Source: an uncultured Collinsella sp. (GTDB lineage: Bacteria > Actinomycetota > Coriobacteriia > Coriobacteriales > Coriobacteriaceae). Taken from it: 22,161 nt of DNA. The notes under the pieces were generated by a model. That model did no database searches, was not told the DNA's origin, and saw only the letters and a list, made by a program, of their open reading frames with translations. Shown here piece by piece: positions 13,555 through 22,161 of the stretch. Made by a program: the position numbers and the translations under genes. Numbering within the stretch: the first letter of the stretch is position 1; every line of letters starts with the position of its first letter. The stretch lies in NCBI GenBank assembly GCA_900546775.1, contig UREM01000030.1, forward strand, positions 1-22,161. The letters run 5' to 3'.

Positions 13555-16500
13555 TTATTCATCATCGCTGGCACCCAGCTGCTGCAGCAGCATGAGGGCT
13601 GCTGCCACGGGACCGGCCTCGTCGTTGGCGTCGAGACCGCGGCCCAGGCCGCTGCCCACACCGGCGCCCGCCTTGTAGGGCACCGACAGCTTGCGGCTCT
13701 TGGGAAAGTTCACCGCGCCATAGCGGGTCTTTAGTTCAAAGGCCACCTTCTTGGGCACGTCGACGCCCAAAAACGTGATACGCCCACCGCTGAGCGTGAC
13801 GCTCTCGAGCCCCAGGCGCTCGCCGCGAATACGGATGCGCGCGCGGTTGAACAGGTTGAGTCCCGCCAACGGCAGCTCGCCATGCGCGGCCTCGGTCTCT
13901 TCCTGCACCTCATCGATGCTCTCCAGGTCCTCGGCCGCTGCGAGCTTACGGTACACGAGCACGCGCTGATCCACCGCCGGCAGGTACTCCTCGGACAAGA
14001 AGTAGTCGGCCGGCAGGTTAATGCCCACGCTCGTCGCCTCCACGCCGGCATCGTCGTCACCGCGTGCCTCTGCCACGGCCTGGCCCAGCATCTGCGTAAA
14101 CAGGTCAAAGCCCACGCTCGACAGGTTGCCGTGCTGCTCGGCGCCCATAAGCGAGCCGGCGCCGCGGATCTCCAGGTCGCGCATGGCGATGCGCATGCCG
14201 CTGCCCAGGTCCTGGAACTCGGAAAGTGCAGTCAGGCGTGCCGTTGCCTCCTCGGTAAGTGGCAGCTCGCCGGGGAACATAAAGTACGCGTATGCCTGCG
14301 TGGCCGAGCGGCCCACGCGGCCCTTAAGCTGGTAAAGCTGTGCCAGACCCAGACGCTGCGAGTCTTCGATGATCAGTGTGTTGGCGGTCGCGTTGTCGAT
14401 GCCGCTCTCCACGATGGTCGTGGCGATGAGCACGTCGATCTTTTTGGTCGCGAACTCGATCATCACGTCCTCGACCTCGCGCGGGCTCATCTTGCCGTGC
14501 GCCACGCCCACGCGCGCCTCGGGCGCGGCCTCGTGCACGCGCGCCACGGCGTCGTCGATAGTCTTGACGCGATTGGACACGTAATACACCTGTCCGCCGC
14601 GGCCCACCTCCAGACGAATCGCCGCACTCACCACGTCGGGGTCGTACTCCCCCACGTGCACAATGACGGGACGACGCCCGGTCGGCGGCGTGGTGATCAG
14701 GCTCATGTCGCGCACGCCGCTCGTGGCCATCTGCATGGTTCGCGGAATAGGCGTTGCCGAGAGCGTGAGCACGTCGATTTGCTCGCGCAGGTTTTTGAGC
14801 TGCTCCTTGTGCTGCACGCCAAAACGCTGCTCCTCGTCGATGATCACCAGGCCCAGGTTCTTGGGGTTCACATCGGCCGAAAGCAGGCGGTGCGTGCCGA
14901 TAAGCACGTCAATCGCGCCCTCGGCAAACGCCTTGAGTGCGCGCTTTTGCTGCGCCGGCGTACGGAAGCGGCTGAGAACCTCGACCTCAAGGCCAAACGG
15001 GGCAAAGCGTTCAAAGAACGTCTCGTAGTGCTGCTGGGCCAGAATGGTCGTGGGGCAGAGCACCATGACCTGGCGGCCGGAGTCCACGCACTTAAAGGCC
15101 GCGCGCAGGGCGACCTCGGTCTTGCCGAAGCCCACGTCGCCGCAGAGCAGGCGGTCCATGGGCTTGGGCGCCTCCATGTCAGCCTTGATGTCGGCGATAG
15201 CCTCCAGCTGGTCGCGCGTCTCGTCGTAGGGGAAGCTCTCCTCCATCTCGATCTGCTCGGGCGTATCGGGCGGGCAGGCGATACCGGTAATCGACGAGCG
15301 ACGCGTATACAAATCGACCAGGTCAAACGCCAGCTTTTTGGCGTTCTTGCGCGCCTTGTTGGTGGCACGTGTCCAGTCGGCGGTGTTGAGCCTGGTCAGG
15401 CGCGGCTTGTCGCCGTCGGGGCCAACATAGCGCGTGATGCGGTCGACCTGCTCGAGCGGCACGTAGAGCTTGTCGCCGTCGGCATATTCCAGCAAAAAGT
15501 AGTCGCGTTCCTTGCCGCCCACTTCCTGGCGCGCGATCTCGCTAAAAAGCGCGATGCCATGCGTTGCGTGCACCACGTAGTCGCCCGGCTTAAACGGGAA
15601 GGTGATCTGCGTAATGTCAACCTTGCGGCGGCTGCGCGCGCGATTGGCATCCATGCGGGCGTTGAGGTCGGCGATCGAGAACACGGCCAGGTTGGCATCG
15701 GGCACCACCACGCCCTGCGGCAGAGCGGCATCGACAAAGGTCACGCGTCCGCGCGAGATGGTGGGCACGGCGACACCGGCGGCAGCCTGGGCGGCACCCG
15801 CCTCGAGCGAGCGGGCGTTAAGCGCGTCGGCCTTGCGCTCGCGAATGGAAGCATGGGCCTCCTGGCGGGCGGCACGGTCGGCAGAATCCGCCGCCGCCAC
15901 GCGTACACGGTCACCGATAACACCGGCGTTTTCGGGCGCGGCCGTCAGTGACTCCTCAAAGGTTATGCCCTCGTCGCCAAAGGTGAGCTCCATCGACTCG
16001 CGCGCACCGCGGTCGGGGATGGCAAACACGCAGGCATAGCGCTTGCCCACGACCTCCTGGATACGCGTCATAAAGCGATTGTCCGAGCCCGCAATGGCCG
16101 GCTGCTCAATCTTGAGCTCGGCCGTCACCGCACCACCGGCACGGATGAGGCTCACATAGTTCAGGCGCTGCTGGGCACCAAAATCGAGCTGTTGGGCACG
16201 CACGTACAGACCATCCAGGCGGTCAATCCCTGCCTCGCCGGCACGCGCCTCGATATCCTCGTAGGCGCGCAGACAGTCGTCGAACAGCGAGCGCGGCTCG
16301 GACAGGACCACGAGCGCCTTGCCGCTCACGTGTGTCAGCGGGCTCACGGTCTGGCCGTACATCACCGGCAAAAAGCGGTCGAGCTCGGGCGTGACGATGC
16401 GCGCATCCACCATCTCGAGCAGCGCCGCCAGTTTGCTGTCGTCCTGGCTGGCGCGATAGAGCGCCACATGCATGTTGTGGACCGCCTCGTCGGTAAGCGC

Positions 16501-17187
16501 CAGCTCGCGGCACGGGAAGATCTCGATACTGTCCTCGTTGCCGATGGTCTGCCCCGTTGAGCTCACCATGCGGCGGATGCGGTCAATCTCGTCGCCAAAG
16601 AACTCAATGCGCACGGGCGCTTTCTCTTGTGCGGGGAACACCTCGACGGTGTCGCCGTGAATGCGGAACAGACCGGGCGCATCAGCGGCGCCGGCATTGG
16701 TGTAGCCCATGCCCACCAGGCGATGCGGCACCTCGTCAAAAGGAATCTCCTCGCCCACCGCAAAGGTCGTGGACTCCCAGTAGTGGCTCTCGACCGGCGG
16801 CACGCAGCGCAGCAGCGCGCGGGCCGAGGCAACCATGATGCAGTTGTCCCCGCGCACGATGCGCCCCAGAGCCTCGCAGCGCTGCGCCACCACGGCATCG
16901 TCGGGCGCCTGCTCGCGCCACGGATAGTCCTTGCGCTCGGGAAAACGGCACACGTGCGCCAGGCCCACGTAGGCGGCAAGGCTGCGCGCGGCGCGATCGG
17001 CCGCATCCTCGCCACTCACAATGTAGACCGTCGGGCGCGGACGGCGCGCAAACTGGGCGGCCGCCATAAGCGTGCGGCCCGACTGCGACACGGCCAGCGT
17101 CACGTCCTCGCCGGCATCGAGTCCGGCCTCGACGGTCTGCAGCGCCTCGGCAGTGTAGAGCTGCGCGGCTATACGGTGAATGAGCAT
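13555..17187 (-). CDS. mfd: Transcription-repair coupling factor Mfd
   Basis: This 1210-residue protein is a full-length Mfd, which removes RNA polymerase stalled at DNA damage and recruits UvrA. The order is a UvrB-like N-terminal part (about 1-400), a CarD-like RNA polymerase-interaction domain near 530-590 (KPGDYVVHATHGIALF, DKLYVPLEQVDRI), and the SF2 translocase. The translocase has Walker A GDVGFGKTE near 683 and DEEQ in IIDEEQRFG near 782. The later motif is GRVGRS, followed by the C-terminal TRCF domain. The ATG at 17187 follows GGAGG by 6 bases. It is slightly longer than the E. coli protein, with an Ala-rich segment (about 430-480) before the CarD-like domain. The neighbour nth also acts in DNA repair. 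Confidence 0.96.
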   Translation of the reverse strand: MLIHRIAAQLYTAEALQTVEAGLDAGEDVTLAVSQSGRTLMAAAQFARRPRPTVYIVSGEDAADRAARSLAAYVGLAHVCRFPERKDYPWREQAPDDAVVAQRCEALGRIVRGDNCIMVASARALLRCVPPVESHYWESTTFAVGEEIPFDEVPHRLVGMGYTNAGAADAPGLFRIHGDTVEVFPAQEKAPVRIEFFGDEIDRIRRMVSSTGQTIGNEDSIEIFPCRELALTDEAVHNMHVALYRASQDDSKLAALLEMVDARIVTPELDRFLPVMYGQTVSPLTHVSGKALVVLSEPRSLFDDCLRAYEDIEARAGEAGIDRLDGLYVRAQQLDFGAQQRLNYVSLIRAGGAVTAELKIEQPAIAGSDNRFMTRIQEVVGKRYACVFAIPDRGARESMELTFGDEGITFEESLTAAPENAGVIGDRVRVAAADSADRAARQEAHASIRERKADALNARSLEAGAAQAAAGVAVPTISRGRVTFVDAALPQGVVVPDANLAVFSIADLNARMDANRARSRRKVDITQITFPFKPGDYVVHATHGIALFSEIARQEVGGKERDYFLLEYADGDKLYVPLEQVDRITRYVGPDGDKPRLTRLNTADWTRATNKARKNAKKLAFDLVDLYTRRSSITGIACPPDTPEQIEMEESFPYDETRDQLEAIADIKADMEAPKPMDRLLCGDVGFGKTEVALRAAFKCVDSGRQVMVLCPTTILAQQHYETFFERFAPFGLEVEVLSRFRTPAQQKRALKAFAEGAIDVLIGTHRLLSADVNPKNLGLVIIDEEQRFGVQHKEQLKNLREQIDVLTLSATPIPRTMQMATSGVRDMSLITTPPTGRRPVIVHVGEYDPDVVSAAIRLEVGRGGQVYYVSNRVKTIDDAVARVHEAAPEARVGVAHGKMSPREVEDVMIEFATKKIDVLIATTIVESGIDNATANTLIIEDSQRLGLAQLYQLKGRVGRSATQAYAYFMFPGELPLTEEATARLTALSEFQDLGSGMRIAMRDLEIRGAGSLMGAEQHGNLSSVGFDLFTQMLGQAVAEARGDDDAGVEATSVGINLPADYFLSEEYLPAVDQRVLVYRKLAAAEDLESIDEVQEETEAAHGELPLAGLNLFNRARIRIRGERLGLESVTLSGGRITFLGVDVPKKVAFELKTRYGAVNFPKSRKLSVPYKAGAGVGSGLGRGLDANDEAGPVAAALMLLQQLGASDDE

Positions 17188-17212
17188 GCTGTTCCTCCGG
17201 CATCGCAACGCC

Positions 17213-17240
17213 AAAAGCCCGCCGGGGCAAGCTCGGCGGG
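17213..17240 (-). terminator. Possible weak terminator between nth and mfd
   Basis: On the minus strand CCCGCCG pairs with CGGCGGG around a 9-base loop, followed by CTTTT. It lies about 105 bases after the nth stop and 26 bases before the mfd start. The short U-run makes read-through likely. Confidence 0.5.
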
Positions 17241-17344
17241 TCGTACGTCAAATACATTGTCTGTCATGGTAGCGCATGGAGAGGACTCCGGCTCAAGGGC
17301 AAACCCAGCCCCGCAAAAAACGCCAGACGAAGATGCGTTCCGCC

Positions 17345-18010
17345 CTACCCCGCTACGCGCACGCTGGGGCACAAATCTGCCAGCGGGCACTCGTCGCACT
17401 TAGGTTTGCGAGCGTCGCAGATCTCGCGGCCAAAGGTGATCCACTGGTGGTTGACCGACTCCCAATACTCGTGCGGCAAAATCTTGAGCAGATCTTGCTC
17501 GGTCTTGAGCGGCTCTTTGGCATGCGTCTTGGGGCTCAGCATCAGGCGGTGCGCGATGCGGTTGACGTGCGTATCGACCGCGATGCCCTCGACAATGCCA
17601 AACCCCACGTTGAGCACGATGTTCGCCGTTTTGCGCCCCACACCCGGTAGCTTGACGAGCTCCTTCATGTCGGCCGGCACCTCGCCGCCGTAATCGGCAA
17701 CGATCATCTGCGCGGCCTCCACGGCGTGCTTGGCCTTGCTCTTATAAAAGCCGAGTGACTTAATGGTGTCGGCCACATCGGCCACGCTCGCCCCCGCCAT
17801 GGCCTCGGGCGTGGGCCACTGGGCAAACAGCCGCGGCGTCACCTTGTTGACCTGTGCATCGGTCGTCTGCGCCGAGAGCAGCACCGCGATGAGCAGCCTA
17901 AAGGGATTCTCGTGGTCCAAAAAGCACTCAACCGGGCCATAGCGACGGTTGAGGCGCTCGCACACCTCAACGGCGCGCTCGCGTTTGGCGGCATTGGTCT
18001 CGCGTGGCAT
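17345..18010 (-). CDS. nth: Endonuclease III (DNA glycosylase / AP lyase)
   Basis: This 221-residue protein is a standard endonuclease III, which excises oxidised pyrimidines and nicks the abasic site. The helix-hairpin-helix LPGVGRKTANIV carries the catalytic Lys127, and VDTHVNRIA carries Asp146. The 4Fe-4S cluster motif is Cys198-X6-Cys205-X2-Cys208-X5-Cys214. The ATG at 18010 has GAGGAG about 6 bases upstream, and an earlier in-frame start lacks one. It follows the ABC exporter gene by 63 bases on the same strand and precedes mfd. Confidence 0.96.
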   Translation of the reverse strand: MPRETNAAKRERAVEVCERLNRRYGPVECFLDHENPFRLLIAVLLSAQTTDAQVNKVTPRLFAQWPTPEAMAGASVADVADTIKSLGFYKSKAKHAVEAAQMIVADYGGEVPADMKELVKLPGVGRKTANIVLNVGFGIVEGIAVDTHVNRIAHRLMLSPKTHAKEPLKTEQDLLKILPHEYWESVNHQWITFGREICDARKPKCDECPLADLCPSVRVAG

Positions 18011-18073
18011 AACGACTCCTCGGCTCGGCAGAAACATAACTTCACGGAAACGATTGTCCCACGTACGGGGGCC

Positions 18074-19876
18074 TTAAGCCTCCAAAAATGCGCCGGTCTG
18101 GCGGCCCCACAGGCTCGCATACTCGCCGCCTGCCTCGACAAGCTGCGCATGCGTACCGTCCTCGACAATCTCGCCGTCCGCCAGCACCACGATGCGATCG
18201 AGCGCCGCCACGGTGGACAGGCGATGCGCCACCACAATGGAGGTGCGACCGCGCATCAGGTTCTCGAGCGCCTCCTGCACCAGCGCCTCGGACTCGCTGT
18301 CGAGGGCAGACGTCGCCTCGTCGAGCACCAGGATCGGCGCGTCGGTCAGGATAGCGCGGGCGATGGCCACGCGCTGACGTTGGCCGCCCGAAAGCTTGAC
18401 GCCGCGCTCGCCCACCATGGTGTCAAAGCCGTTGGGCAGGCGGTCGATAAACTCGGTCGCATTGGCCAGGCGCGCGGCCTCGCGAATCTGCTCGTCGGTT
18501 GCGTCGGGGCGGCCGTAGGCGATATTCTCGCGAATGGAGCGATGGAACAGCAGCGCCTCCTGCGGCACGTAGGCAACCTGGCGGCGCAGGCTCTGCTGTG
18601 TGCAGCGCGAGACGTCTTGGCCGTCCACGAGCACGCGGCCGCCCTGCACATCGTCCAAGCGCAACAGCAGCTTGGTGAGCGTCGTCTTGCCCGAGCCCGA
18701 TTTACCCACCAGGCCCACGCGCTGGCCCGCCGCCACGTGAAGCGTCAGGTCGTCGAACACGTTCTCGCCCGCCGCGGCGTCACGGTATGCAAAGCTCAGG
18801 TGCTCAAAATCAATCGCACCTTCGGTCACTTTAAGCTCGGGAGCGTTCTCGTCGTCTGCCACCAGACGCGGCTCGTCCAGCACGCGCGTCATCTCGGCCG
18901 CATCGCCCAGCGCGCGGTTGATGCGCTGCATCATGGAGCTTACGTAGTTCAGACGCATGGTGAGGTTGTACGTATAGGTAAAGATCATGACGAGCGCGCC
19001 GGCCGAAATGCCAAACCACGCGTTGCCACCCGCGACGAACACACTCACCACGGCCATGGTGATGACGATAAGGCCCGAGGTCGTAAAGTTGCGCTGCATC
19101 ATGGCGTGCATCGAAACCGTTTCGGCGTCGCGCGCGGCGCGGTCGGCGGCATCGAACAGGTCGCGCTCAAAGTCCTCGCGCCCACAGGTCTTGACGGCCA
19201 GGATATTCGTGACCGCGTCGGACAGCACGCCCGACAGCTTGTTCTGCGCGGCGGACGTCGCGGCCGAAAGCGGCATGATGCGCTTGTACATAAGCCAGAC
19301 AAACGCAATGTAGACGACCATGATGCCCACCAGGATCACGGTAAACGTCGGCACCACCGGAGCGAGCGCCGCCACCGTGCAGACAACCGAGGTGATGGTG
19401 GGAATGAGCGAATACACCGTCACGTCTACCAGCCCCGTATAGCCGCTCATAAAACGACTCGTCTGGCTCACGAGCGATCCGCCAAAGCGGCTGGTGTGGA
19501 ATGTCATGGATTGATTGGAGAGCGTGTCGAAGCACAGGCGCGCCAGGTGATAGTTGCCCGCAATCTCGAGCTTGTAGACGGTGTAGTCCTGCAGCTTGGA
19601 GAGGATCTGGCCCACTAGGTTAACGAGCACGAGCGCCAGAATGTAGGGACCAAAGACCTCGAATACTTGATCGCCCGCCACGGAACCCGCTTGGACGCGG
19701 TCGACGATGAGGGCCATCACGTAGGTGTTGGCAAACGTGAGCAAAAAGATGTAGCCCGCCGACGAGAACACCGAGAGAAAGACGATCAGCGGCTGCGTGC
19801 GCGTGACGTCCCAAAAACGCTGCAGCGTGCGGCGCACGGTGGAGCGTTTGAGCGGACTGGTGTTTCTCTGAGACAT
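18074..19876 (-). CDS. ABC exporter, fused membrane and ATPase domains
   Basis: This 600-residue half-transporter has six membrane helices in an ABC type 1 exporter domain (about 40-330), then an ATPase domain (about 360-590). The ATPase motifs are Walker A VGKSGSGKTT near 391, signature LSGGQRQR near 495, Walker B ILVLDEATSALD near 519, and the switch His in VVAHRLS. It probably works as a homodimer, since no partner half-transporter gene is adjacent, or with a partner elsewhere. The substrate may be a drug, lipid or peptide; nothing nearby decides it. The ATG at 19876 follows AAAGGA by about 6 bases. A terminator separates it from rmuC upstream. Confidence 0.92.
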   Translation of the reverse strand: MSQRNTSPLKRSTVRRTLQRFWDVTRTQPLIVFLSVFSSAGYIFLLTFANTYVMALIVDRVQAGSVAGDQVFEVFGPYILALVLVNLVGQILSKLQDYTVYKLEIAGNYHLARLCFDTLSNQSMTFHTSRFGGSLVSQTSRFMSGYTGLVDVTVYSLIPTITSVVCTVAALAPVVPTFTVILVGIMVVYIAFVWLMYKRIMPLSAATSAAQNKLSGVLSDAVTNILAVKTCGREDFERDLFDAADRAARDAETVSMHAMMQRNFTTSGLIVITMAVVSVFVAGGNAWFGISAGALVMIFTYTYNLTMRLNYVSSMMQRINRALGDAAEMTRVLDEPRLVADDENAPELKVTEGAIDFEHLSFAYRDAAAGENVFDDLTLHVAAGQRVGLVGKSGSGKTTLTKLLLRLDDVQGGRVLVDGQDVSRCTQQSLRRQVAYVPQEALLFHRSIRENIAYGRPDATDEQIREAARLANATEFIDRLPNGFDTMVGERGVKLSGGQRQRVAIARAILTDAPILVLDEATSALDSESEALVQEALENLMRGRTSIVVAHRLSTVAALDRIVVLADGEIVEDGTHAQLVEAGGEYASLWGRQTGAFLEA

Positions 19877-19951
19877 GGGCTTCCTTTCGCGTCTGATAGG
19901 GCGAAACGCCATTGTTGCACACTAAAGCGCACTTCAGGCAAGTGCAACGCG

Positions 19952-19984
19952 AAAAGCGCCCGCGTCCCGCGCTTGCGCAGGCGC
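19952..19984 (-). terminator. Rho-independent terminator after rmuC
   Basis: On the minus strand GCGCCUGCG pairs with CGCGGGCGC (one U·G) around an 11-base loop, followed by UUUU. It starts 17 bases after the rmuC stop codon. Confidence 0.65.
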
Positions 19985-20001
19985 CCCGCCGTCAGATGCA
20001 G

Positions 20002-21357
20002 CTAGTCCTCGTCTTTTTGGTCTGCGAGCAGCTCCGCAGACGTGAGTCCCAAGATCTCGTCGGCCTCCCGCGCGTCTTCCAGCGCGTCGATGTCCTTGAG
20101 CTTGCGCTCCATGACGTTGGTGCGCGTGGTAATGATGCCCTCGACCGTTTTGCCCGCGGTCTCGATCTGCTGCTGGGCGCGGCGCAGCGCCTTTTGATAG
20201 CGCGGCAGCTCGGCCTTGACAGCGGAGAGCACGCGCAGTACATCGTCGGTGCGTTTTTGCAGCTTAAACGTTTGGTAACTCATCTGCAGGCTGTTGAGAA
20301 TGGCCGCCATGGTGCTAGGGCCGGCAACGTTGACATGATAGTCGCGGCCCAGGGTCTCGATAAGCCCGGGGCGGCTGACGACCTCAGCGTACAGCCCCTC
20401 AAACGGAACGAACATGATGCCAAAGTTGGTGGTCACGGGCACGCTCAGATACTTTTCGCAGATGTCCTTTGCCTCACGCTTGACCATAGCGTCAAGCGTC
20501 TTGCGCGCGGCGGCGACGGCATCCGCGTCGCCCGACTCCTGGGCATCGAGCAGATGCTCGTACGCGTCGCCCGGGAATTTGGAGTCAATCGGCAGCAGTA
20601 CGGGGTCGCCCTCGTCTACCGGCAGCTTGACGGCAAACTCAACACGCTCCGAGGCGCCGGGCTTGGTGGCAACGTTTTCCAGATACTGATCGGGTGTGAG
20701 GATATCCGCCAGGATCGCGCCCAGCTGCACCTCGCCCAAAATGCCGCGCGCCTTGACGTTACCCAGCACGCGCTTAAGGTCGCCCACGCCAGTGGCGATA
20801 GATTGCATGTCGCCCAGGCCCTTGTACACGGCCTCGAGCTGGTCGCTCACCTGCTTAAACGATGCAGACAGACGGTCGTTGAGCGTGCGAGCGAGCTTCT
20901 CGTCCACCGTCGCGCGCATCTGATCGAGCTGCACGTTGTTGTCTTTGCGGATGGCGCCCAGCTGAGCATCGACCGTCTCGCGCACCTTGTCCAGGCGATG
21001 CTCGATGCCCTCGCGATTGGCGCCGAGCTGTTGGGCCGTCTCACGGCGCAGGTCATCCATCCGGTCACCAGCTTGCGAGAACTCGCGTGCGATGGCCAGG
21101 TAACGTTGCTGCTCCACGGCCGCATCGGTCGTCTGCTGCTGCGCGATGGCATTGGCCGTGCGGCGTGTTTCGGCCAGCGCGACGTTCAGGGCATCGAGCG
21201 CGTTGTTGGCCTGCTCGAGTGCTGCCAGCGTTTCCGCGCTACTGTCGCCACGCTCCCGCAACTCGGCACGAAGGCCCTTGAGCTGCAGGGCACAGGCCGC
21301 AGCGACCCCCACCGCCACCAAAGCAATCACAATAAGTGCAATATCAATTGCAGACAT
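20002..21357 (-). CDS. rmuC: DNA recombination protein RmuC family
   Basis: This 451-residue protein matches RmuC, a predicted nuclease-like protein that limits inversion at short inverted repeats in E. coli. An N-terminal membrane anchor (about 3-24) is followed by a long Ala/Glu/Arg-rich coiled coil (about 25-165). The RmuC domain (about 170-430) has GVGDLKRVLGNVKARGILGEVQL, DSKFPGDAYEHLL and NFGIMFVPFEGLYAEV. The start at 21357 is chosen because GGCGGAG lies 4 bases upstream and the anchor begins directly after it. It lies 124 bases after the small membrane-protein gene. An RmuC in a region full of inverted repeats is notable but does not prove a link. Confidence 0.92.
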   Translation of the reverse strand: MSAIDIALIVIALVAVGVAAACALQLKGLRAELRERGDSSAETLAALEQANNALDALNVALAETRRTANAIAQQQTTDAAVEQQRYLAIAREFSQAGDRMDDLRRETAQQLGANREGIEHRLDKVRETVDAQLGAIRKDNNVQLDQMRATVDEKLARTLNDRLSASFKQVSDQLEAVYKGLGDMQSIATGVGDLKRVLGNVKARGILGEVQLGAILADILTPDQYLENVATKPGASERVEFAVKLPVDEGDPVLLPIDSKFPGDAYEHLLDAQESGDADAVAAARKTLDAMVKREAKDICEKYLSVPVTTNFGIMFVPFEGLYAEVVSRPGLIETLGRDYHVNVAGPSTMAAILNSLQMSYQTFKLQKRTDDVLRVLSAVKAELPRYQKALRRAQQQIETAGKTVEGIITTRTNVMERKLKDIDALEDAREADEILGLTSAELLADQKDED

Positions 21358-21481
21358 AAACTCCGCCCAACAAACCCAATCGATCATCAATCAAAACCGC
21401 GATCAATCTTACCCCGCCACACACACGGATCACTCACTGCCTTGCAGACAAATTTCTCTTAGAGCCGCGGACGCTAAAACG

Positions 21482-21916
21482 CTAGCTCTCCCAGCCGGCG
21501 CGGATGGTTGTTATGACGTCACCTAAGCGCTGGCCTAGGGCCGCTAGATGCTGGAGCACCTCGTTGGGCGATGCGCCGTTGAGGATGCACGTGAGGGCAT
21601 ACGACGCCAGAAAGATGGCCGCAAGCCCCAGCGGGATGAGCACGATCATCGCCAAGGTGCGCAGGCGCTGGCCCACGCGGCGACGACGCGCACGACGCTT
21701 GTCGAACGCGAGCTCCTGCGCATATGAATCTTGCTGTACGGAATAGGCCTCTGGTGCCGATTCACACCCGGGCACAGCTGCAGGTACAGCAGCGGGCACG
21801 ACATTTTGCGCAAAGGGCTGGACTGCCGCCCCTTGCATTTGCATCTCCATGAGTCGTTGCTGCTGACGCAGCATGCGCTCAGCTTGTTGCTGCGGAGTCT
21901 CAAGAAACAAATCCAT
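21482..21916 (-). CDS. Hypothetical small one-helix membrane protein
   Basis: I do not recognise a family for this 144-residue protein. Its N-terminal third is rich in Gln and Met (PQQQAERMLRQQQRLMEMQMQ). It continues through a Val/Ala/Pro stretch to a strongly basic patch, KRRARRRRVGQRLR (about 74-87). One hydrophobic helix follows (about 88-112), then a short tail of about 30 residues. The positive patch before the helix predicts a cytoplasmic N-terminus and an outside tail. The ATG at 21916 follows GGAGG by 5 bases. Codon use is like its neighbours. It precedes rmuC on the same strand, and a shared transcript is possible. Confidence 0.75.
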   Translation of the reverse strand: MDLFLETPQQQAERMLRQQQRLMEMQMQGAAVQPFAQNVVPAAVPAAVPGCESAPEAYSVQQDSYAQELAFDKRRARRRRVGQRLRTLAMIVLIPLGLAAIFLASYALTCILNGASPNEVLQHLAALGQRLGDVITTIRAGWES

Positions 21917-21994
21917 GCTGGCCTCCAAAATCGGAGCATTCGACGCTTACGCCCAGCATCCCGCACCGCCATGACCGCGACAACGCAATCCGTA

Positions 21995-22023
21995 GCAATA
22001 GCCGCAAAGTTTCTTGTTGACAA
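21995..22023 (-). promoter_or_regulatory. Candidate promoter for the small membrane-protein gene
   Basis: On the minus strand TTGTCA (22023-22018) and TATTGC (22000-21995) are 17 bases apart, about 80 bases before the ATG at 21916. The -10 box is a poor match to TATAAT. The remainder of 21917-22161 shows no convincing gene; its last bases, ggggacaggga, recall the core of the 43-bp repeat. Confidence 0.4.
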
Positions 22024-22161
22024 AAGCTGTCGAAAACCTCAACAACTCCCCTACCAGCACTTTCTCTGAGCTTTTTTCGCCAACAATCTTTTGGCCTTCC
22101 ACCCTTACGCCAACTGACCAAAATCTAACCAAAAGCTTGACGAAAATTGTGGGGACAGGGA

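Noticed and set aside
13882..15951. 689-codon open frame on the plus strand opposite mfd
   Set aside because: It lies entirely antisense to a clear Mfd with all motifs. Long open antisense frames are expected in GC-rich genes, and the translation has low-complexity His/Arg/Leu composition.
17912..19618. 568-codon open frame on the plus strand opposite the ABC exporter
   Set aside because: It is antisense to a complete ABC exporter, and its composition is rich in His and Arg with no recognisable domain.
21900..22132. Short minus-strand frames at the right edge
   Set aside because: They overlap the candidate promoter and the start of the small membrane-protein gene, and have no family resemblance or clear ribosome site.

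Overview
The window looks like a chromosomal segment of a high-GC gut actinobacterium of class Coriobacteriia, most likely Collinsella or a close relative. I infer this from the GC-rich codon use, the mannose-family PTS, the housekeeping gene types and the style of the intergenic repeats. No rRNA or tRNA gene, CRISPR array, insertion sequence or phage gene is visible, so genus level stays an inference.

Left half (1-10400): an accessory sugar locus, read mainly on the minus strand. It holds a GntR/HutC regulator (87-806), a YitT-type membrane protein (911-1918), a HAD phosphatase (2274-2903), a FraB/FrlB/GfrF-like SIS deglycase (3063-4046), a mannose-family PTS as IID, IIC and a fused IIA-IIB (4246-6847), an EamA transporter (7031-8113), a second SIS deglycase (8407-9399) and a divergent second GntR regulator (9605-10327). 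The pairing of a mannose-family PTS with two SIS deglycases resembles the Salmonella gfr (glucoselysine/fructoselysine) set and, from memory, the fructoselysine use reported for Collinsella intestinalis. The likely logic is phosphorylating uptake of a glycated amino acid, cleavage to hexose 6-phosphate plus free amino acid, and possibly amino-acid export by EamA. A shared palindromic motif (TATAACGTCTTATA-like) lies before the first gntR, the PTS and eamA. A different repeated motif fills the space between the second deglycase and the second gntR. This suggests two separate GntR circuits.

Middle (10328-10870): a gene-free stretch of repeats. It contains the second copy of a 123-124 bp palindromic element, and an inverted pair of 43-bp repeats enclosing a strong terminator.

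Right half (10871-21916): a minus-strand run of mostly housekeeping genes: GNAT acetyltransferase, threonine aldolase-like PLP enzyme, PAP2 phosphatase, Mfd, endonuclease III, ABC exporter, RmuC and a small one-helix membrane protein. Mfd, Nth and RmuC make a DNA-repair neighbourhood. The last 245 bases hold no convincing gene.

The least explained material is the set of three intergenic repeat families (86 bp, 124 bp, 43 bp). One shows paired compensatory changes between copies.
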